Assembly (NCBI GenBank): GCA_030745875.1
Contig: JASLNT010000016.1
Location: forward strand, 85,723-149,722
Direction of reading: 5' to 3'
DNA: 64,000 nt
From: Phycisphaerae bacterium
GTDB taxonomy: Bacteria > Planctomycetota > Phycisphaerae > SM23-33
Shown one piece after another: positions 1 to 10,500 of the stretch. How positions within the stretch are numbered: position 1 is the first letter of the stretch; every line of letters starts with the position of its first letter. A program made the translations under genes and the position numbers. The notes beneath the pieces were generated by a model. It had not been told where the DNA came from, did no database searches, and worked only from the letters and a program-made list of their open reading frames with translations.

Positions 1-341
1 CACACTGGCAAGCAAACCTCGCCACGCTATCCGATGTGTATTACCGCTCAATCCTTTCATCTGTTCGCATATCCCTTATGCTAAGTTACTAAGGATCACC
101 AAGACCTACGAAGCGGTCGATCCCATGAGCGAACAATGGCGGGCGCCGACATGACTGCCGCCCGACCCGTATCAATTAAATAGAATACACTACCCAATGC
201 TATCTGTCAACAGCGTTGCAGTGAATAAATCCATAGCCCAACCCCGGACTTTCTCCACCGATCATCGCGCCAACCAGCGGCGCCCGCCGCCACGACGCTT
301 CACCAGATAACCCAAGTCAGTGAAAGAGCTAACGATACTCC
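1..341. other. Left-edge non-coding stretch
   Basis: This stretch lies downstream of the DUF2339 gene. I see no convincing coding frame, tRNA or strong terminator. It is relatively AT-rich around 170-230, and there is a short GC-rich dyad near 137-163. The neighbouring gene is outside the window. Confidence 0.4.
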
Positions 342-3300
342 CTATTGGTCCGCCGCAGCCTGGTCGGATTTCTTCAGTCGCTTCTCGGCTTTGTGGTAGA
401 CGTAGGACGCGGCCACCATCAGCAGACCCATTACGAAAAACGAGATGATTCGATAGATCTGTCTGACATTGGCCATATCCACCAGAAGCAGCTTCACCGC
501 CGTAAATCCATATAGCGTAAGGGCCGCCAGTCGCAGAGGCATAACACGCCGCCAGAAGCCTATCGACAGCATTGCCGATGCGTACAGCCCCCAGACAACG
601 GTAACCGACATCTGGGCCGTCCATGCGGCTTGGCGGGGATCGGTGATGTTGCGATATAACCATCCGACCGGTTCGGTAGTCAACAGCGCCAGAAGCGACA
701 CCGTAAACCAGACGTATAGCGGTACAATCGCCTCGCTGGGCTTCGTAGACATTTGACGATCGGTGCGCATCACCATCGCCCACGCCAGCATAATCAGAAG
801 AGTGATCATGGCGCCGACGAAACGCGGATTAAGGAACATTATCGTATAGCCTTGCGTGTGAAGTAAATACGCCTGGAGCGTGCACATCCAGGCAATCGCC
901 AGAGGCGCCAGTCCGGCTGAATACGCCTCGATTACGCGCCTGACCTTTCCGACCAGCAGGTAAACCGCTGCGCCCGCTGACAGCAGCATCGACGAAGCCC
1001 ACCATGCCGTATACTGCTGATCAATCCCCCATTGCGGCGCCATCCGCCATACCCATGGAATAACTTCAGCGCAGACCAGGGCGAGAGTTGCGTAACTGCT
1101 CAGGATGCAGGAACCTGTCTTTGGCTGCGACTCGGACCAACTGAAGCTGTGTATCCACATCACCACGCAAACGAATGCAGCCGCACCGAATCGCGGGTTA
1201 ACAAAGAGCGTCTGGGGCAAACCCGCATGGGCGACGAATGCGTACCCGATCAATACCGCCGCTCCGCCCAGGGGCAACAGCCCTGTGGCCTGGAGCGGAC
1301 GGGCCATCGACTTGCATCTCGAGCCTGCAAGAAACGCCAACGTTCCCACGCCCCAAAGCGCGGCGATTGCACAGTCATGCAGATATTGCAGGTAAGGCCC
1401 GGCGATATCCAGGGTCTGGAACCAGCGATCCAGTTCCATGCTGAACAGCAGCAGAGTCACCAGTCCTGCGCCTATTGCGAATGTGGTTTTCGTCTGCAGG
1501 TTTTTCCACGTGAGGGTGTAAGCCCACATCACCCCGCATGCCAACAGCGATGCGCCAAACAGCGGATTGATCGCGAGCATATGTGCTCGGCCTCGATCGA
1601 TGGTGAAAGTCCATCCGATCAGAAGCAGTGCTCCGGCCAGCGGCCAGAGCCCGGTGATGCGAAGCGCCCGGGACATCCGGCTTTTCATTCCAACAAGAAA
1701 CGCCGCCGCCCCCAGCGACCACAGTACGGCTAGCGACGAATAGCTGAGATATCGCCGGTAAGCGAAGGATAAGCCTTCTTTCGCTCGGAACCACTGATCC
1801 ATTTCAAAGCTGACCAGCAGCAACGCCAGCAAACTGGCGCCAATCGTGCAAATTATCTGAATCTGCTTGTCTTCAGGCTCGGCTTTGCGGCGGTATCCCT
1901 GGTGTACGACAGCAATCATAGCGCTTGCTGCAGGGGCGCACATCATCGTCCAGAAGTTCTTGTTGGCGAAGGGCGTTGTCTGGGCGTCCGTCCAGATCGC
2001 AACTGGATAATGAACACAGACGATTCGCCCGACGCCCAACAGCAGAGTGATGAAACCGCCGATACGGACAGGGCGGTAATCGAACAGGAATCCCAGATAC
2101 GCCAGCACAACCGCCTCAGCCAACCAGGCCAGAGTTATTCCATTCAGGGCGAAACGCAACGGGGCGAACAGCGTGAGGAACATCATCGACAAAGAGATGA
2201 ATCCGAACATTGCCTTAGCGTCGTCGCATCGCAGCTTTGCGAGCGCTCCAAGCGTCAGGTAAGCGCCCGACATAACCATCGCCGCCCACGCAAGATCGCC
2301 CGGGCGGTCAGCGAGTATCTGGTATGCGAAAGCGAATCCGTACGTCGCGTTCACCAGCGACATGAGCAGACGTTCGATGGTAAGGTGTGTCTTGTGCCTG
2401 AGGTGGTGCGCGACCGGTACGATCGCAAAGACCGCCCAGAATGCGCCCAACCACGCCAGGGGGGGACCGATCGGAGCTCCGACTCCGAATTTGTGAAACC
2501 ATCCCCAGAACATAGCGAGCGTGCCCACAAACGCGAGAATGTCCAACGCTCGCCATTTCTTGTAGAACGCTACTCCCAGAACTCCCAGGTCCAACAGCAG
2601 AATATACGAGAACAGTACGTCCCGTGCGTCGGCTCCGGTTGAGACCAGGCGCGGTGTGAGCATGCCCCCGAGCACGGCTAGGAATGATATCGAGATCGCG
2701 TCATGGCGAATCGCCAACGCCATCGCGACTATAGTAACTACGCACATCAGAGAGAACGTGAGGGACTGGCTTGCGATTACGGGTGCTTCGAAGACATTAG
2801 GCGAGTAAGCGGCAAAAAGAGCGGCGTACAGGACCATTACGCCTCCGCCGATTAGTCCCCGTCCCAGCGGGCGCATTTCCTGATGCAGGAAATACTCGCC
2901 CAACACCAGCAGAACCACTCCGACGATAACCGACAGCAGCACGCGCACGCCCGGTCCGATCCAACCGACAGAGAACGCGTGTTCCAGGAAGAATGCGGCG
3001 CTGAGGAACAGAATGACAACGCCCGCCCAGGTCAACCATCGCTTACCGGCGGCGGATTCGAGATTGGCCCAGTCAGTTTGATGCTCAGCCGGTTTGGTTG
3101 TGGTTTGCGATGCTGCGGGCGTTGCGGTGAGTTTTACCGGTGTGGGCGGTGGGATCGGCGGGGGTTTGGGTTGGGTTTCCGGCGGTTCGACAACCGGTTC
3201 GATTACCTCCACCTCGTTGTGAGAGATAACAGTCTCAGGAAGTCGCTCAGGCCGGGGCGGTTCGACCGCCGGACCGAGAGACTGTGCTGCTTGTGCGGGG

Positions 3301-3542
3301 CGGTCGGCGGGGAGTTCCGGCGGGGGCTTGCTCTCGTCCGGAGGTGCGAAGTTTTTCTCCAGCAGCGATATCTTCCGGGCTAGTGTCGCTACTTTGGATG
3401 TAAGGTCCGCGATTATGTCTCGATACGATTTGACAGAGTGACTGAGACTGTTGGCTCGTCCCATCGCCGCGAACGCTGTAATTGCTCCGACCAGAAAGAA
3501 GACGAAGAGCAACACCAGTAGAGTGATGATGCTTTCTATCAC
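342..3542 (-). CDS. DUF2339 family multi-pass membrane protein
   Basis: A 1066-aa integral membrane protein of unknown biochemical role. It has one N-terminal membrane segment, a short coiled coil, then a long Pro-rich linker (residues about 60-150) rich in PP and EP pairs. More than 20 hydrophobic segments follow and continue to the C-terminus. This layout (N-terminal anchor, Pro linker, polytopic body) is that of DUF2339 proteins, which are common in Gram-negative bacteria and lack a firm function. I chose the GTG at 3542 because GGGAGA sits six bases upstream. A frame extending to 3617 is open but lacks a ribosome binding site and begins outside the first membrane helix. The gene stands alone and is divergent from the PQQ gene at 3820. 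Confidence 0.8.
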   Translation of the reverse strand: MIESIITLLVLLFVFFLVGAITAFAAMGRANSLSHSVKSYRDIIADLTSKVATLARKISLLEKNFAPPDESKPPPELPADRPAQAAQSLGPAVEPPRPERLPETVISHNEVEVIEPVVEPPETQPKPPPIPPPTPVKLTATPAASQTTTKPAEHQTDWANLESAAGKRWLTWAGVVILFLSAAFFLEHAFSVGWIGPGVRVLLSVIVGVVLLVLGEYFLHQEMRPLGRGLIGGGVMVLYAALFAAYSPNVFEAPVIASQSLTFSLMCVVTIVAMALAIRHDAISISFLAVLGGMLTPRLVSTGADARDVLFSYILLLDLGVLGVAFYKKWRALDILAFVGTLAMFWGWFHKFGVGAPIGPPLAWLGAFWAVFAIVPVAHHLRHKTHLTIERLLMSLVNATYGFAFAYQILADRPGDLAWAAMVMSGAYLTLGALAKLRCDDAKAMFGFISLSMMFLTLFAPLRFALNGITLAWLAEAVVLAYLGFLFDYRPVRIGGFITLLLGVGRIVCVHYPVAIWTDAQTTPFANKNFWTMMCAPAASAMIAVVHQGYRRKAEPEDKQIQIICTIGASLLALLLVSFEMDQWFRAKEGLSFAYRRYLSYSSLAVLWSLGAAAFLVGMKSRMSRALRITGLWPLAGALLLIGWTFTIDRGRAHMLAINPLFGASLLACGVMWAYTLTWKNLQTKTTFAIGAGLVTLLLFSMELDRWFQTLDIAGPYLQYLHDCAIAALWGVGTLAFLAGSRCKSMARPLQATGLLPLGGAAVLIGYAFVAHAGLPQTLFVNPRFGAAAFVCVVMWIHSFSWSESQPKTGSCILSSYATLALVCAEVIPWVWRMAPQWGIDQQYTAWWASSMLLSAGAAVYLLVGKVRRVIEAYSAGLAPLAIAWMCTLQAYLLHTQGYTIMFLNPRFVGAMITLLIMLAWAMVMRTDRQMSTKPSEAIVPLYVWFTVSLLALLTTEPVGWLYRNITDPRQAAWTAQMSVTVVWGLYASAMLSIGFWRRVMPLRLAALTLYGFTAVKLLLVDMANVRQIYRIISFFVMGLLMVAASYVYHKAEKRLKKSDQAAADQ

Positions 3543-3819
3543 AGAGACTCTCCCTGGAGCTGTCCGCAACCAGGCAATTCGCCGCGGACCGCCGCCCGTA
3601 AATCCACTTGTCCCCAAAACTCACGGATCACACTGAATAATAATATGCCCGGTGTGGCGATCGGGCAAGGTCTAAAATTAGATCGTTTCGGGAAATACTA
3701 CGAGTGACGATCGTTGGAAGTCTGTTGCAAGGCGGACCTGCGGACGGTTAACATGTTAGAGAGTATCCAATGAGTGAATACTCGTCTAAGCAAAGCAAAC
3801 TATATTAGGAGACGGATAG

Positions 3820-5061
3820 GTGAAACATATTGCAATGACGATTGCGGCGGCTGTTGTGTTATCTGCGGCTATGACGGCGATTGGCGAGGACTGGCCTCAG
3901 TTCCGCGGACCTAATCGGGACGGCAAGTCGGCGGAGACCGGTTTGCTTAAGAGTTGGCCCGACGGCGGTCCGAAGTTGTTGTGGACCTCCAAAGTGAACC
4001 TTGGCGACGGATTCTCATCCATGTCGGTCGCTAAAGGGGTGATCTACACCACCGGCATGGTCGATGGTCAGGAGACTATGTTCGCCATTGACCTCAAAGG
4101 CAAGCTGAAGTGGAAGGTCAAGTACGGCGCCGGATTCTCAAAATTCCCGCCCAGCACTCGGACTACTCCCACGGTGGACGGTGAGAACCTCTACATCATG
4201 AGTTCCGTGGGCAAGGTCGGGTGCTTCCAGGCCGCCGACGGTAAGGAGAAATGGAGCGTAGACACCGCCCAGAAGTTCGGTGGGGAGAACATTCGCTGGG
4301 GCATCGCCGAATCGATTCTGATTATCGGCGACAAGGCTATCTGCACTCCGGGCGGGCCGGATGCGACTATGGTCGCCCTGAACAAGCTCACTGGCGAGAC
4401 GATCTGGCGGACCAAGGGTCTGGGCGACAAGTCGGCGTATTGCTCTCCGATCCTGATCAAAGACGCTAAGAGAAACCTGATCGTAACAATGACTGAAAGC
4501 CACGCCGTCGGCGTGAGCCCGACAAACGGCAGGGTGCTTTGGAAGTTCCCGTACCGCGGGCGCTGCCAGGCGCACGCTGTTTCGCCCACCTACAGCGATG
4601 GGCGTATCTTTATCACCAGCGGCTATAACGACGGTGCGGTGATGTTGGATCTGGCGGCCGATGGGAAGAGCGTAAAGGTCGCCTGGAAGGATGAGGGTTT
4701 CGATACGCACCACGGAGGCGTCATTCTGGTCGATGGACATATCTACGGTACGACGTGGAAAGGCAATAGCGACGGCAACTGGATATGCGCCGACTGGAAG
4801 ACCGGGAAGGTCAAGTTCGATGAGCACTGGAAGTGCAAAGGTGCGATGGTGTTCGCCGACGGAATGCTGTACTGCTACGAGGAGAAGGGCGGGACCATCG
4901 GTCTCGTAAAAGCCGCCCCCAGCGGATTCAAGGTTATCAGTTCCTTCAAAGTACCCGCCGGCGACGGAAAACACTGGGCTCACCCGGTGGTCGCCAACGG
5001 CGTGCTTTACGTTCGTCATGGAAGCGCATTGATGGCGTATGACGTCAAAGCCAAGCAATAA
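3820..5061 (+). CDS. Secreted PQQ-type beta-propeller protein
   Basis: A 413-aa exported protein with a Sec signal peptide (about residues 1-22, hydrophobic core then A-I-G-E). The mature start is WPQFRGPNRDG, the hallmark opening of planctomycete/verrucomicrobial PQQ-like (PF13360-type) propellers. Repeated blades follow, with motifs such as LLWTSKV, KLKWKVKYG, GETIWRTKG and GRVLWKFPY. Family members are mostly uncharacterised; some resemble outer-membrane assembly factor BamB or quinoprotein dehydrogenases. I see no catalytic residues that prove a dehydrogenase. The start is GTG with AGGAG at 3807-3811. It is the first gene of a plus-strand run with the ThuA-like and sulfatase genes; the gap to the next gene is 50 bases. 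Confidence 0.85.
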   Translation: MKHIAMTIAAAVVLSAAMTAIGEDWPQFRGPNRDGKSAETGLLKSWPDGGPKLLWTSKVNLGDGFSSMSVAKGVIYTTGMVDGQETMFAIDLKGKLKWKVKYGAGFSKFPPSTRTTPTVDGENLYIMSSVGKVGCFQAADGKEKWSVDTAQKFGGENIRWGIAESILIIGDKAICTPGGPDATMVALNKLTGETIWRTKGLGDKSAYCSPILIKDAKRNLIVTMTESHAVGVSPTNGRVLWKFPYRGRCQAHAVSPTYSDGRIFITSGYNDGAVMLDLAADGKSVKVAWKDEGFDTHHGGVILVDGHIYGTTWKGNSDGNWICADWKTGKVKFDEHWKCKGAMVFADGMLYCYEEKGGTIGLVKAAPSGFKVISSFKVPAGDGKHWAHPVVANGVLYVRHGSALMAYDVKAKQ

Positions 5062-5111
5062 CGATCCCGCCCGGGCAGGCCGGGGAAGATGAATACTCAG
5101 GAGACAACAGA

Positions 5112-6122
5112 ATGTCAAAAAGCATACTTGTCGCATCTTTGTTAGTCGCAATGATCGCCGGTGTTTTTACCACAGAGTCTTCAGCGGCGGCAAAGCCCGA
5201 TAACGTCGAGAAAATGACCAAGGCCATGCCCGATAAGGCCCCAGCCAAGCCCGCCAAAGCTCGAAAAGTGCTTATCTACGGTCATTGCAACGGATTTAGA
5301 CACGGCGCCGCGATCGACGCAGCCAAGATCGCCCTTCCGATGATGGGCAAGAAGACCGGCGCTTACGAGGCTGTTGTCAGCGATGATCTGGCGAACTTCA
5401 CGCCCGACAAGATCAAGCAGTTCGACGCGGTCATACTCAGCAACACCACAGGTGAGTTGTTCACGATCAAGGGCCCGCGCAAGCCCCGCAAACCGGACCC
5501 AAAACGCATAAAGGACGCTGCGAAACTCAAAAAGGCGGTGGACAGGTACGCAAAGCAACTGACGGACTACGAGAAGAAACTCAAGGAGTTCGAAGCAAGC
5601 GACAAGCCCGACACCGAAGCCCTTCGCAAGAGCTTCATGGACTGGGTCAAAGCCGGAGGCGCCGTTATGGGCATCCACGCGGCGACCGATTGCTCTTACA
5701 AGTGGAAAGAGTTTGGCGAGATGATGGGCGGATATTTCGCGGGCCATCCCTGGCATATGCCCGTTCCCATCAAGAATGACGATCCCGAGAATCCGATCAA
5801 TGCCGCCTTTGACGGCAAGGGGTTCACCGTCACTGACGAGATTTACCAGTTCAATCGAGGAGTCTACTCGCGGGAGAAACAGCGAGTGCTCCTGAGTTTG
5901 AATATGGACACCATCAAGAAGAAGGGCGGTTCGCGCAAGGATAACGACTACGCAATAAGCTGGGTCAAGACCCACGGCAAGGGACGCGTGTTCTATTGTT
6001 CGCTCGGTCATCGCGCCGAGATCTTCTGGAATCCCCAGGTCCTGAAGCACTACCTGGCCGGGCTCCAGTGGGCCATGGGTGATCTGAAAGATGTCAACAT
6101 CACGCCCAATCCGCTGAAGTGA
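5112..6122 (+). CDS. Secreted ThuA-like domain protein
   Basis: A 336-aa protein with a Sec signal (residues 1-26 ending SSAAA). It has the ThuA fold signatures GHCNGFRHG near residue 58, GIHAATDCSYKW near residue 190, and GRVFYCSLGHR near residue 296, and the glutamine-amidotransferase-like fold of PF06283. ThuA proteins act in trehalose and other disaccharide use through 3-keto intermediates, but most planctomycete homologues are untested. A Lys/Glu-rich insertion (about residues 120-175) with a helix/coiled-coil look interrupts the domain. An AGGAGA ribosome site precedes the ATG. The gene is followed after four bases by the sulfatase, so the two are probably co-translated. Confidence 0.85.
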   Translation: MSKSILVASLLVAMIAGVFTTESSAAAKPDNVEKMTKAMPDKAPAKPAKARKVLIYGHCNGFRHGAAIDAAKIALPMMGKKTGAYEAVVSDDLANFTPDKIKQFDAVILSNTTGELFTIKGPRKPRKPDPKRIKDAAKLKKAVDRYAKQLTDYEKKLKEFEASDKPDTEALRKSFMDWVKAGGAVMGIHAATDCSYKWKEFGEMMGGYFAGHPWHMPVPIKNDDPENPINAAFDGKGFTVTDEIYQFNRGVYSREKQRVLLSLNMDTIKKKGGSRKDNDYAISWVKTHGKGRVFYCSLGHRAEIFWNPQVLKHYLAGLQWAMGDLKDVNITPNPLK

Positions 6123-6126
6123 GACA

Positions 6127-7542
6127 ATGAAACGGCGAGAGTTCATGAAATTCGGGCTGGCGGCGGCGGTTGGCTCCGTCGCCGCCGGGTCCGTCTATGG
6201 CGAATCCGGCAAGCGGGTTCGGCCTAACTTCCTGTTCATCCTCGCCGACGACGTGACCTACAACACGCTGAGCTGTTACGGTGGTGGGAATATCAAGACG
6301 CCGAATATCGACGCTCTAGCCTCTCAGGGGATGAAGTTCACCAGAGCGTATGCGGCGATGTCGATGTGCGCCCCGTTCCGCGCAGAACTGTACACGGGCC
6401 TCTATCCCGTTCGAAGCGGAGTGGCCCGCAATCATGTCGGAGCCAATGTTGGAACCAAGAGCATTTGTCACTATCTGCGAGATCTGCGTTACCGCGTAGG
6501 CATTGTCGGAAAGACCCACGCCAGCCCCAGAACCGTGTTCCCGTTCGATAGGGTTGGTGGGCGAGACCTGGCTGGCGACAGCGTCCGACAGTACATCACC
6601 AAAGACCCCAAGCAACCGTTCTGCCTGTTTTGTTGTTCAAACAACGCTCATCCTCCGTGGCGGTCGGGAGACGCCTCGAAGATCGACAGTGACAAGGTCA
6701 AGCTCCCGCCGGTCATCCACGACAACCCGCCGACGCGGAAGACGTTCATCGGATATCTGGCGGAGGTTGTCGAGTTGGACCGCGAGGTCGGAAGCGTACT
6801 CAAGCTCCTGAAGGAAACCGGCCAGGCCGACAATACGCTGGTGATGTTCTCTTCGGAGCAGGGGTGGGATTTCGCTTTCGGTAAATGGACCAACTGGGAT
6901 ATCGGTTTGCGATCGGCGCTTACCGCACGCTGGCCAGGGCGAATCAAACCAGGCTCCGTGTCCGACGCACTCATTCAGATTGCCGACATAACGCCCACGT
7001 TCATCGAGGCGGCTGGCGGAGATCCCAAAACCATCGGGCTCGATGGGCGGAGTTTCCTACCCGTACTGACGGGTAAGTCCAGGAAGCATCGCAAGTTCGT
7101 CTACGGTGTTCACAACAACGCACCTGAAGGGAACCCCTATCCGATTCGCTCGCTTCGCGACGAAGAGTTCCACTACATAGCGAATCTCAAGCACGACCAG
7201 CCGTATCACGAGAAGCATCTCCAGAACGTTGCTCTCGCCAAGCGGTACGATCTCCAATGGTGGGCCGCTACCACCGAAGCTGCGAAAAACGGCGACAAAC
7301 GGGCCAAAATGCTGATGGATAAGTTCCATAACCGCCCGGCTGAGGAGCTTTATCGGGTCGATGAAGATCCATACGAGATGAACAATCTCGCCGCCGACCC
7401 CAAATACGCCGACGTCAAGAAACGCCTGCGAGCCGAACTGGATCGCTGGATGAAGACTCAAAACGACCCCGGCGCCGCGATGGACGTTCCGATTAAGCCC
7501 AAGCCAAAACGAAGGCCCGCCAGAGGCAAATCTCGCCAGTGA
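6127..7542 (+). CDS. Sulfatase (formylglycine type), variant C-x-P-F-R site
   Basis: A 471-aa alkaline-phosphatase-superfamily sulfatase. It has a Tat-like start (KRREFMKFGLAAAVG), the metal-binding Asp pair in ILADDV (residues 41-42) and the modification motif Cys81-A-P-F-Arg85. The Cys should be converted to formylglycine. The fourth position is Phe rather than the usual Ser/Thr/Ala, which is uncommon. The C-terminus is Lys/Pro/Arg-rich. It probably removes sulfate from a sugar substrate outside the cytoplasm. Overall similarity looks closest to the heparan N-sulfatase/sulfamidase-like group, but the substrate cannot be read from sequence. The ATG is four bases after the ThuA stop. Confidence 0.88.
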   Translation: MKRREFMKFGLAAAVGSVAAGSVYGESGKRVRPNFLFILADDVTYNTLSCYGGGNIKTPNIDALASQGMKFTRAYAAMSMCAPFRAELYTGLYPVRSGVARNHVGANVGTKSICHYLRDLRYRVGIVGKTHASPRTVFPFDRVGGRDLAGDSVRQYITKDPKQPFCLFCCSNNAHPPWRSGDASKIDSDKVKLPPVIHDNPPTRKTFIGYLAEVVELDREVGSVLKLLKETGQADNTLVMFSSEQGWDFAFGKWTNWDIGLRSALTARWPGRIKPGSVSDALIQIADITPTFIEAAGGDPKTIGLDGRSFLPVLTGKSRKHRKFVYGVHNNAPEGNPYPIRSLRDEEFHYIANLKHDQPYHEKHLQNVALAKRYDLQWWAATTEAAKNGDKRAKMLMDKFHNRPAEELYRVDEDPYEMNNLAADPKYADVKKRLRAELDRWMKTQNDPGAAMDVPIKPKPKRRPARGKSRQ

Positions 7543-7593
7543 CGCCGCGAGGGAAGCCTTGCGGCGGCTGGGGCAATACGTCACAATCGGCGT

Positions 7594-10500
7594 ATGAAAA
7601 CACACTCCTGTTTGAGCGTAATTGCAGTCTGTATTCTCGCCTCGATCGCATGCCCGGTCGATGGCGACGCGCCTGCGGCGAAGGCAAAAGAGAACAGCGT
7701 CGTTCAACTCAGCCAGTGGTACAGCGCCGGCCCGTTTAAGGATATGGAATTTGGAAACGTCGTGCGGAGTTTCAACTTCAAGTTCGGACCGGAGACCGAT
7801 GTCCTGGCCGCCGGCGCCGAATTGACAGACCTTTCCCGTGTCTACAAGACCGGGAAGTTCCCGGCGATGCGTGATACGCGGCGTCCGTGGAAGGTGCATA
7901 AGGAATGGATTGACGGATATCGTCACCTGCTGCCTCGCGGCCCGGCGCCGTCTCGAAACGAGACTGTCTATCTGTACAGGACGATAACGGTCTCGAAGGC
8001 GACCACGAAGGTCATGCGGATCTACGCCGAAGATTTCCTGCGGGTCTGGGTCAACGGTAAGAAACTCGGCCAGGCCGTACGGAACTACGGACCGAACCAC
8101 TATCCCGTGCCGCTGGTTGTGAACGTTCCGCTCGGTCGCGGCGAGAATCGACTGCTGGTGAAGATCACCTCTCTTTTCGGAAGGCACGGATTTGCTTTTG
8201 GTCTGGACGGCGTTACGAAAAGCAATACCCAACTGCCGCTGCAACGCTCAGCGGAGATCATAGACGACAGCAAGAGGACCAATTTCCATCCCGGCGACAT
8301 GCCGTACGCCTCGGAGTCCAAACGCCTGGCGCTTGGCAAGCACAGCTTCGCCGATGCCGAGAGAAGGGTTCGCAAATTCAAATTTGATGTGACAATGACG
8401 CCGATGTTCGATCCGCCGGTCTCCCGGATGGATCGCAAGCTCAACGCCGAGTTTCCGCCCAGCGAAGGAGGGAAGGCTTACATCGATGATCTGTCGGCCC
8501 TGAAGCTCCGGTCGATCGAAGCGTTGGCGTTGCATAAACGCGATCCGAAACGCGGCGCCCAAGCCGTTGTCGCCGCAGCCGGGGCGATTGAGGCGACCTG
8601 GAAGAGGCACATACGCAAACTTGATCCCATAGCCTTTATTCGCTGCAGAGCTTTCGGCGTAAACGCCATAGCGCCGTACAATTCAGGCGGATCGACGCCG
8701 GCGAGCATCTGCGTATTCGATCCGGCGAAACCTGACCGACCGGCGAGGGTCATCTTCACCGAACCGGAGTTGCGCATATACGACATGAATCTCTCGTACG
8801 ATGCGAAGACAGTCTTCTTCTCGGCAATACGGAAAGGCGTACCCGGCGGATGGCACATATACGAGATAGGCACAGGCGGTAAAGGCCTCAAACAGATCAC
8901 CAAAGGCCCATGCCGCGACATCAGCCCGCTTCCGCTTCCCAGCGGGCGGATCATGTTCGTCTCCGAACGGGCCAATACCTGGGTGCAATGCCAAGGCCAA
9001 AAGGCCGGTCTTCTCTACACCTGCAACCGCGACGGAAGTCAAATCAAGTGCGTATCGGCGAATATCGACAGCGACCACTCGCCGCAGATCATGAACGACG
9101 GGCGAGTGCTCTTTACGCGATGGGACTACGGAATAGAGAGGAACGTATTCGCACGCCACGCTCTGTGGTCCATGAATCCCGACGGTAGTCGCATGCAGTT
9201 GTTCTTTGGGAACACGATCGAGGACCCGGGCGGTTTCTGGGAGGCCAGATCCATTCCCGGTCGCCCCGAAGTAGTCTGTGTTTTCGGACCGCATCACAGC
9301 TATCACGCCGGTATGCTCGGTCTGGTCTGGAACAAACTCGGCCCCGAAGCGCCGCGCGGAGAGGGCTTTCGCTTCATAACCAATGAGATCCCCGTCTACT
9401 GTGATCTCACGTTTCCGCACGGATACCAGGACGCCTTCCCTGTCAACGAACGGTTGTTCCTGGTTTCCTACGGTGGAGACGGCGAGCGGAAGAATCGTCT
9501 GTATCTGCTGGATGATCGTGGGAATCGCAAGTGCGTATACGAATCGGCCGGTAATCTGAGCTGCTGGGGTCCGATGCTGCTGAAGGCCCGCAAGACCCCG
9601 CCCGTGATTCCCCCGCAGTGCGACAATCCCGAATGGAAGTACCGCGACCCGGAGGAGATGAACTCAAAGCCCGACAACCTGAGCGGTACGCTGATCGTTC
9701 AGGACGTTTACCAGGGCCTGGCGCCGCACGTGAAACGAGGGGAGGCCAAGTTCATCCAGGTCATGGAGCAGGTCCGCAAGTCGCGTCGGATGGCTGGGGG
9801 CGAGGCCTGGGGACATACGCCGATCATCGGGCGAGGCACCGTGCACGTTCGCAGACTGATCGGTCTGGTCCCGATAGAATCCGACGGCTCGGCGCATTTC
9901 AAGGCTCCGGCGCTGAGGAATATATCTCTGAACGTGCTGGACGCTGACGGTAAGATGCTCATGCGCATGGGCTCGGACATGCACATCATGCCCGGTGAAC
10001 GCCAGAGTTGCATCGGTTGCCACGAAAACCGCCGCGGCGGTCTTGCCTCGAGCCCCGGATCGGCCAGACCGCTGGCCGCGCGAAAACCGCCTGTCATGCC
10101 GAAACGCCCGGACTGGGGGACCGGCGGGCTGATCGACTACCAGAAGGTAATCCAACCGGTCTGGGACAAATACTGCATCAAGTGTCACGGCGGGCCCAAC
10201 CCCAAAGCCGGTATGGATCTCAGCGGCGATCGCACGCGATTCTTCTGCGTTTCGTACGATAACCTGGTCGAGCGTGACACGGTCAATTTCAACGCGCCTT
10301 TCGCCGGCGGGCACGACGAGACAACGCCTCGCAGCGTCGGATCGATCGTCAGCCGGCTGTGCGATCATATCGAGGGCAAGACCAAGTGCGGCAAGGCTAT
10401 TCCGTTGGCCGATCGGAAGCGAATATACGCATGGATTGACGCAAACGTTCCGTACTACAGCACCTACGCCTACTCGAAAGTTCGCGGAATAGGCGCCCGA

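Noticed and set aside
4138..5151. 337-aa minus-strand frame over the PQQ propeller gene
   Set aside because: Antiparallel shadow; the plus-strand product has a signal peptide and known motifs.
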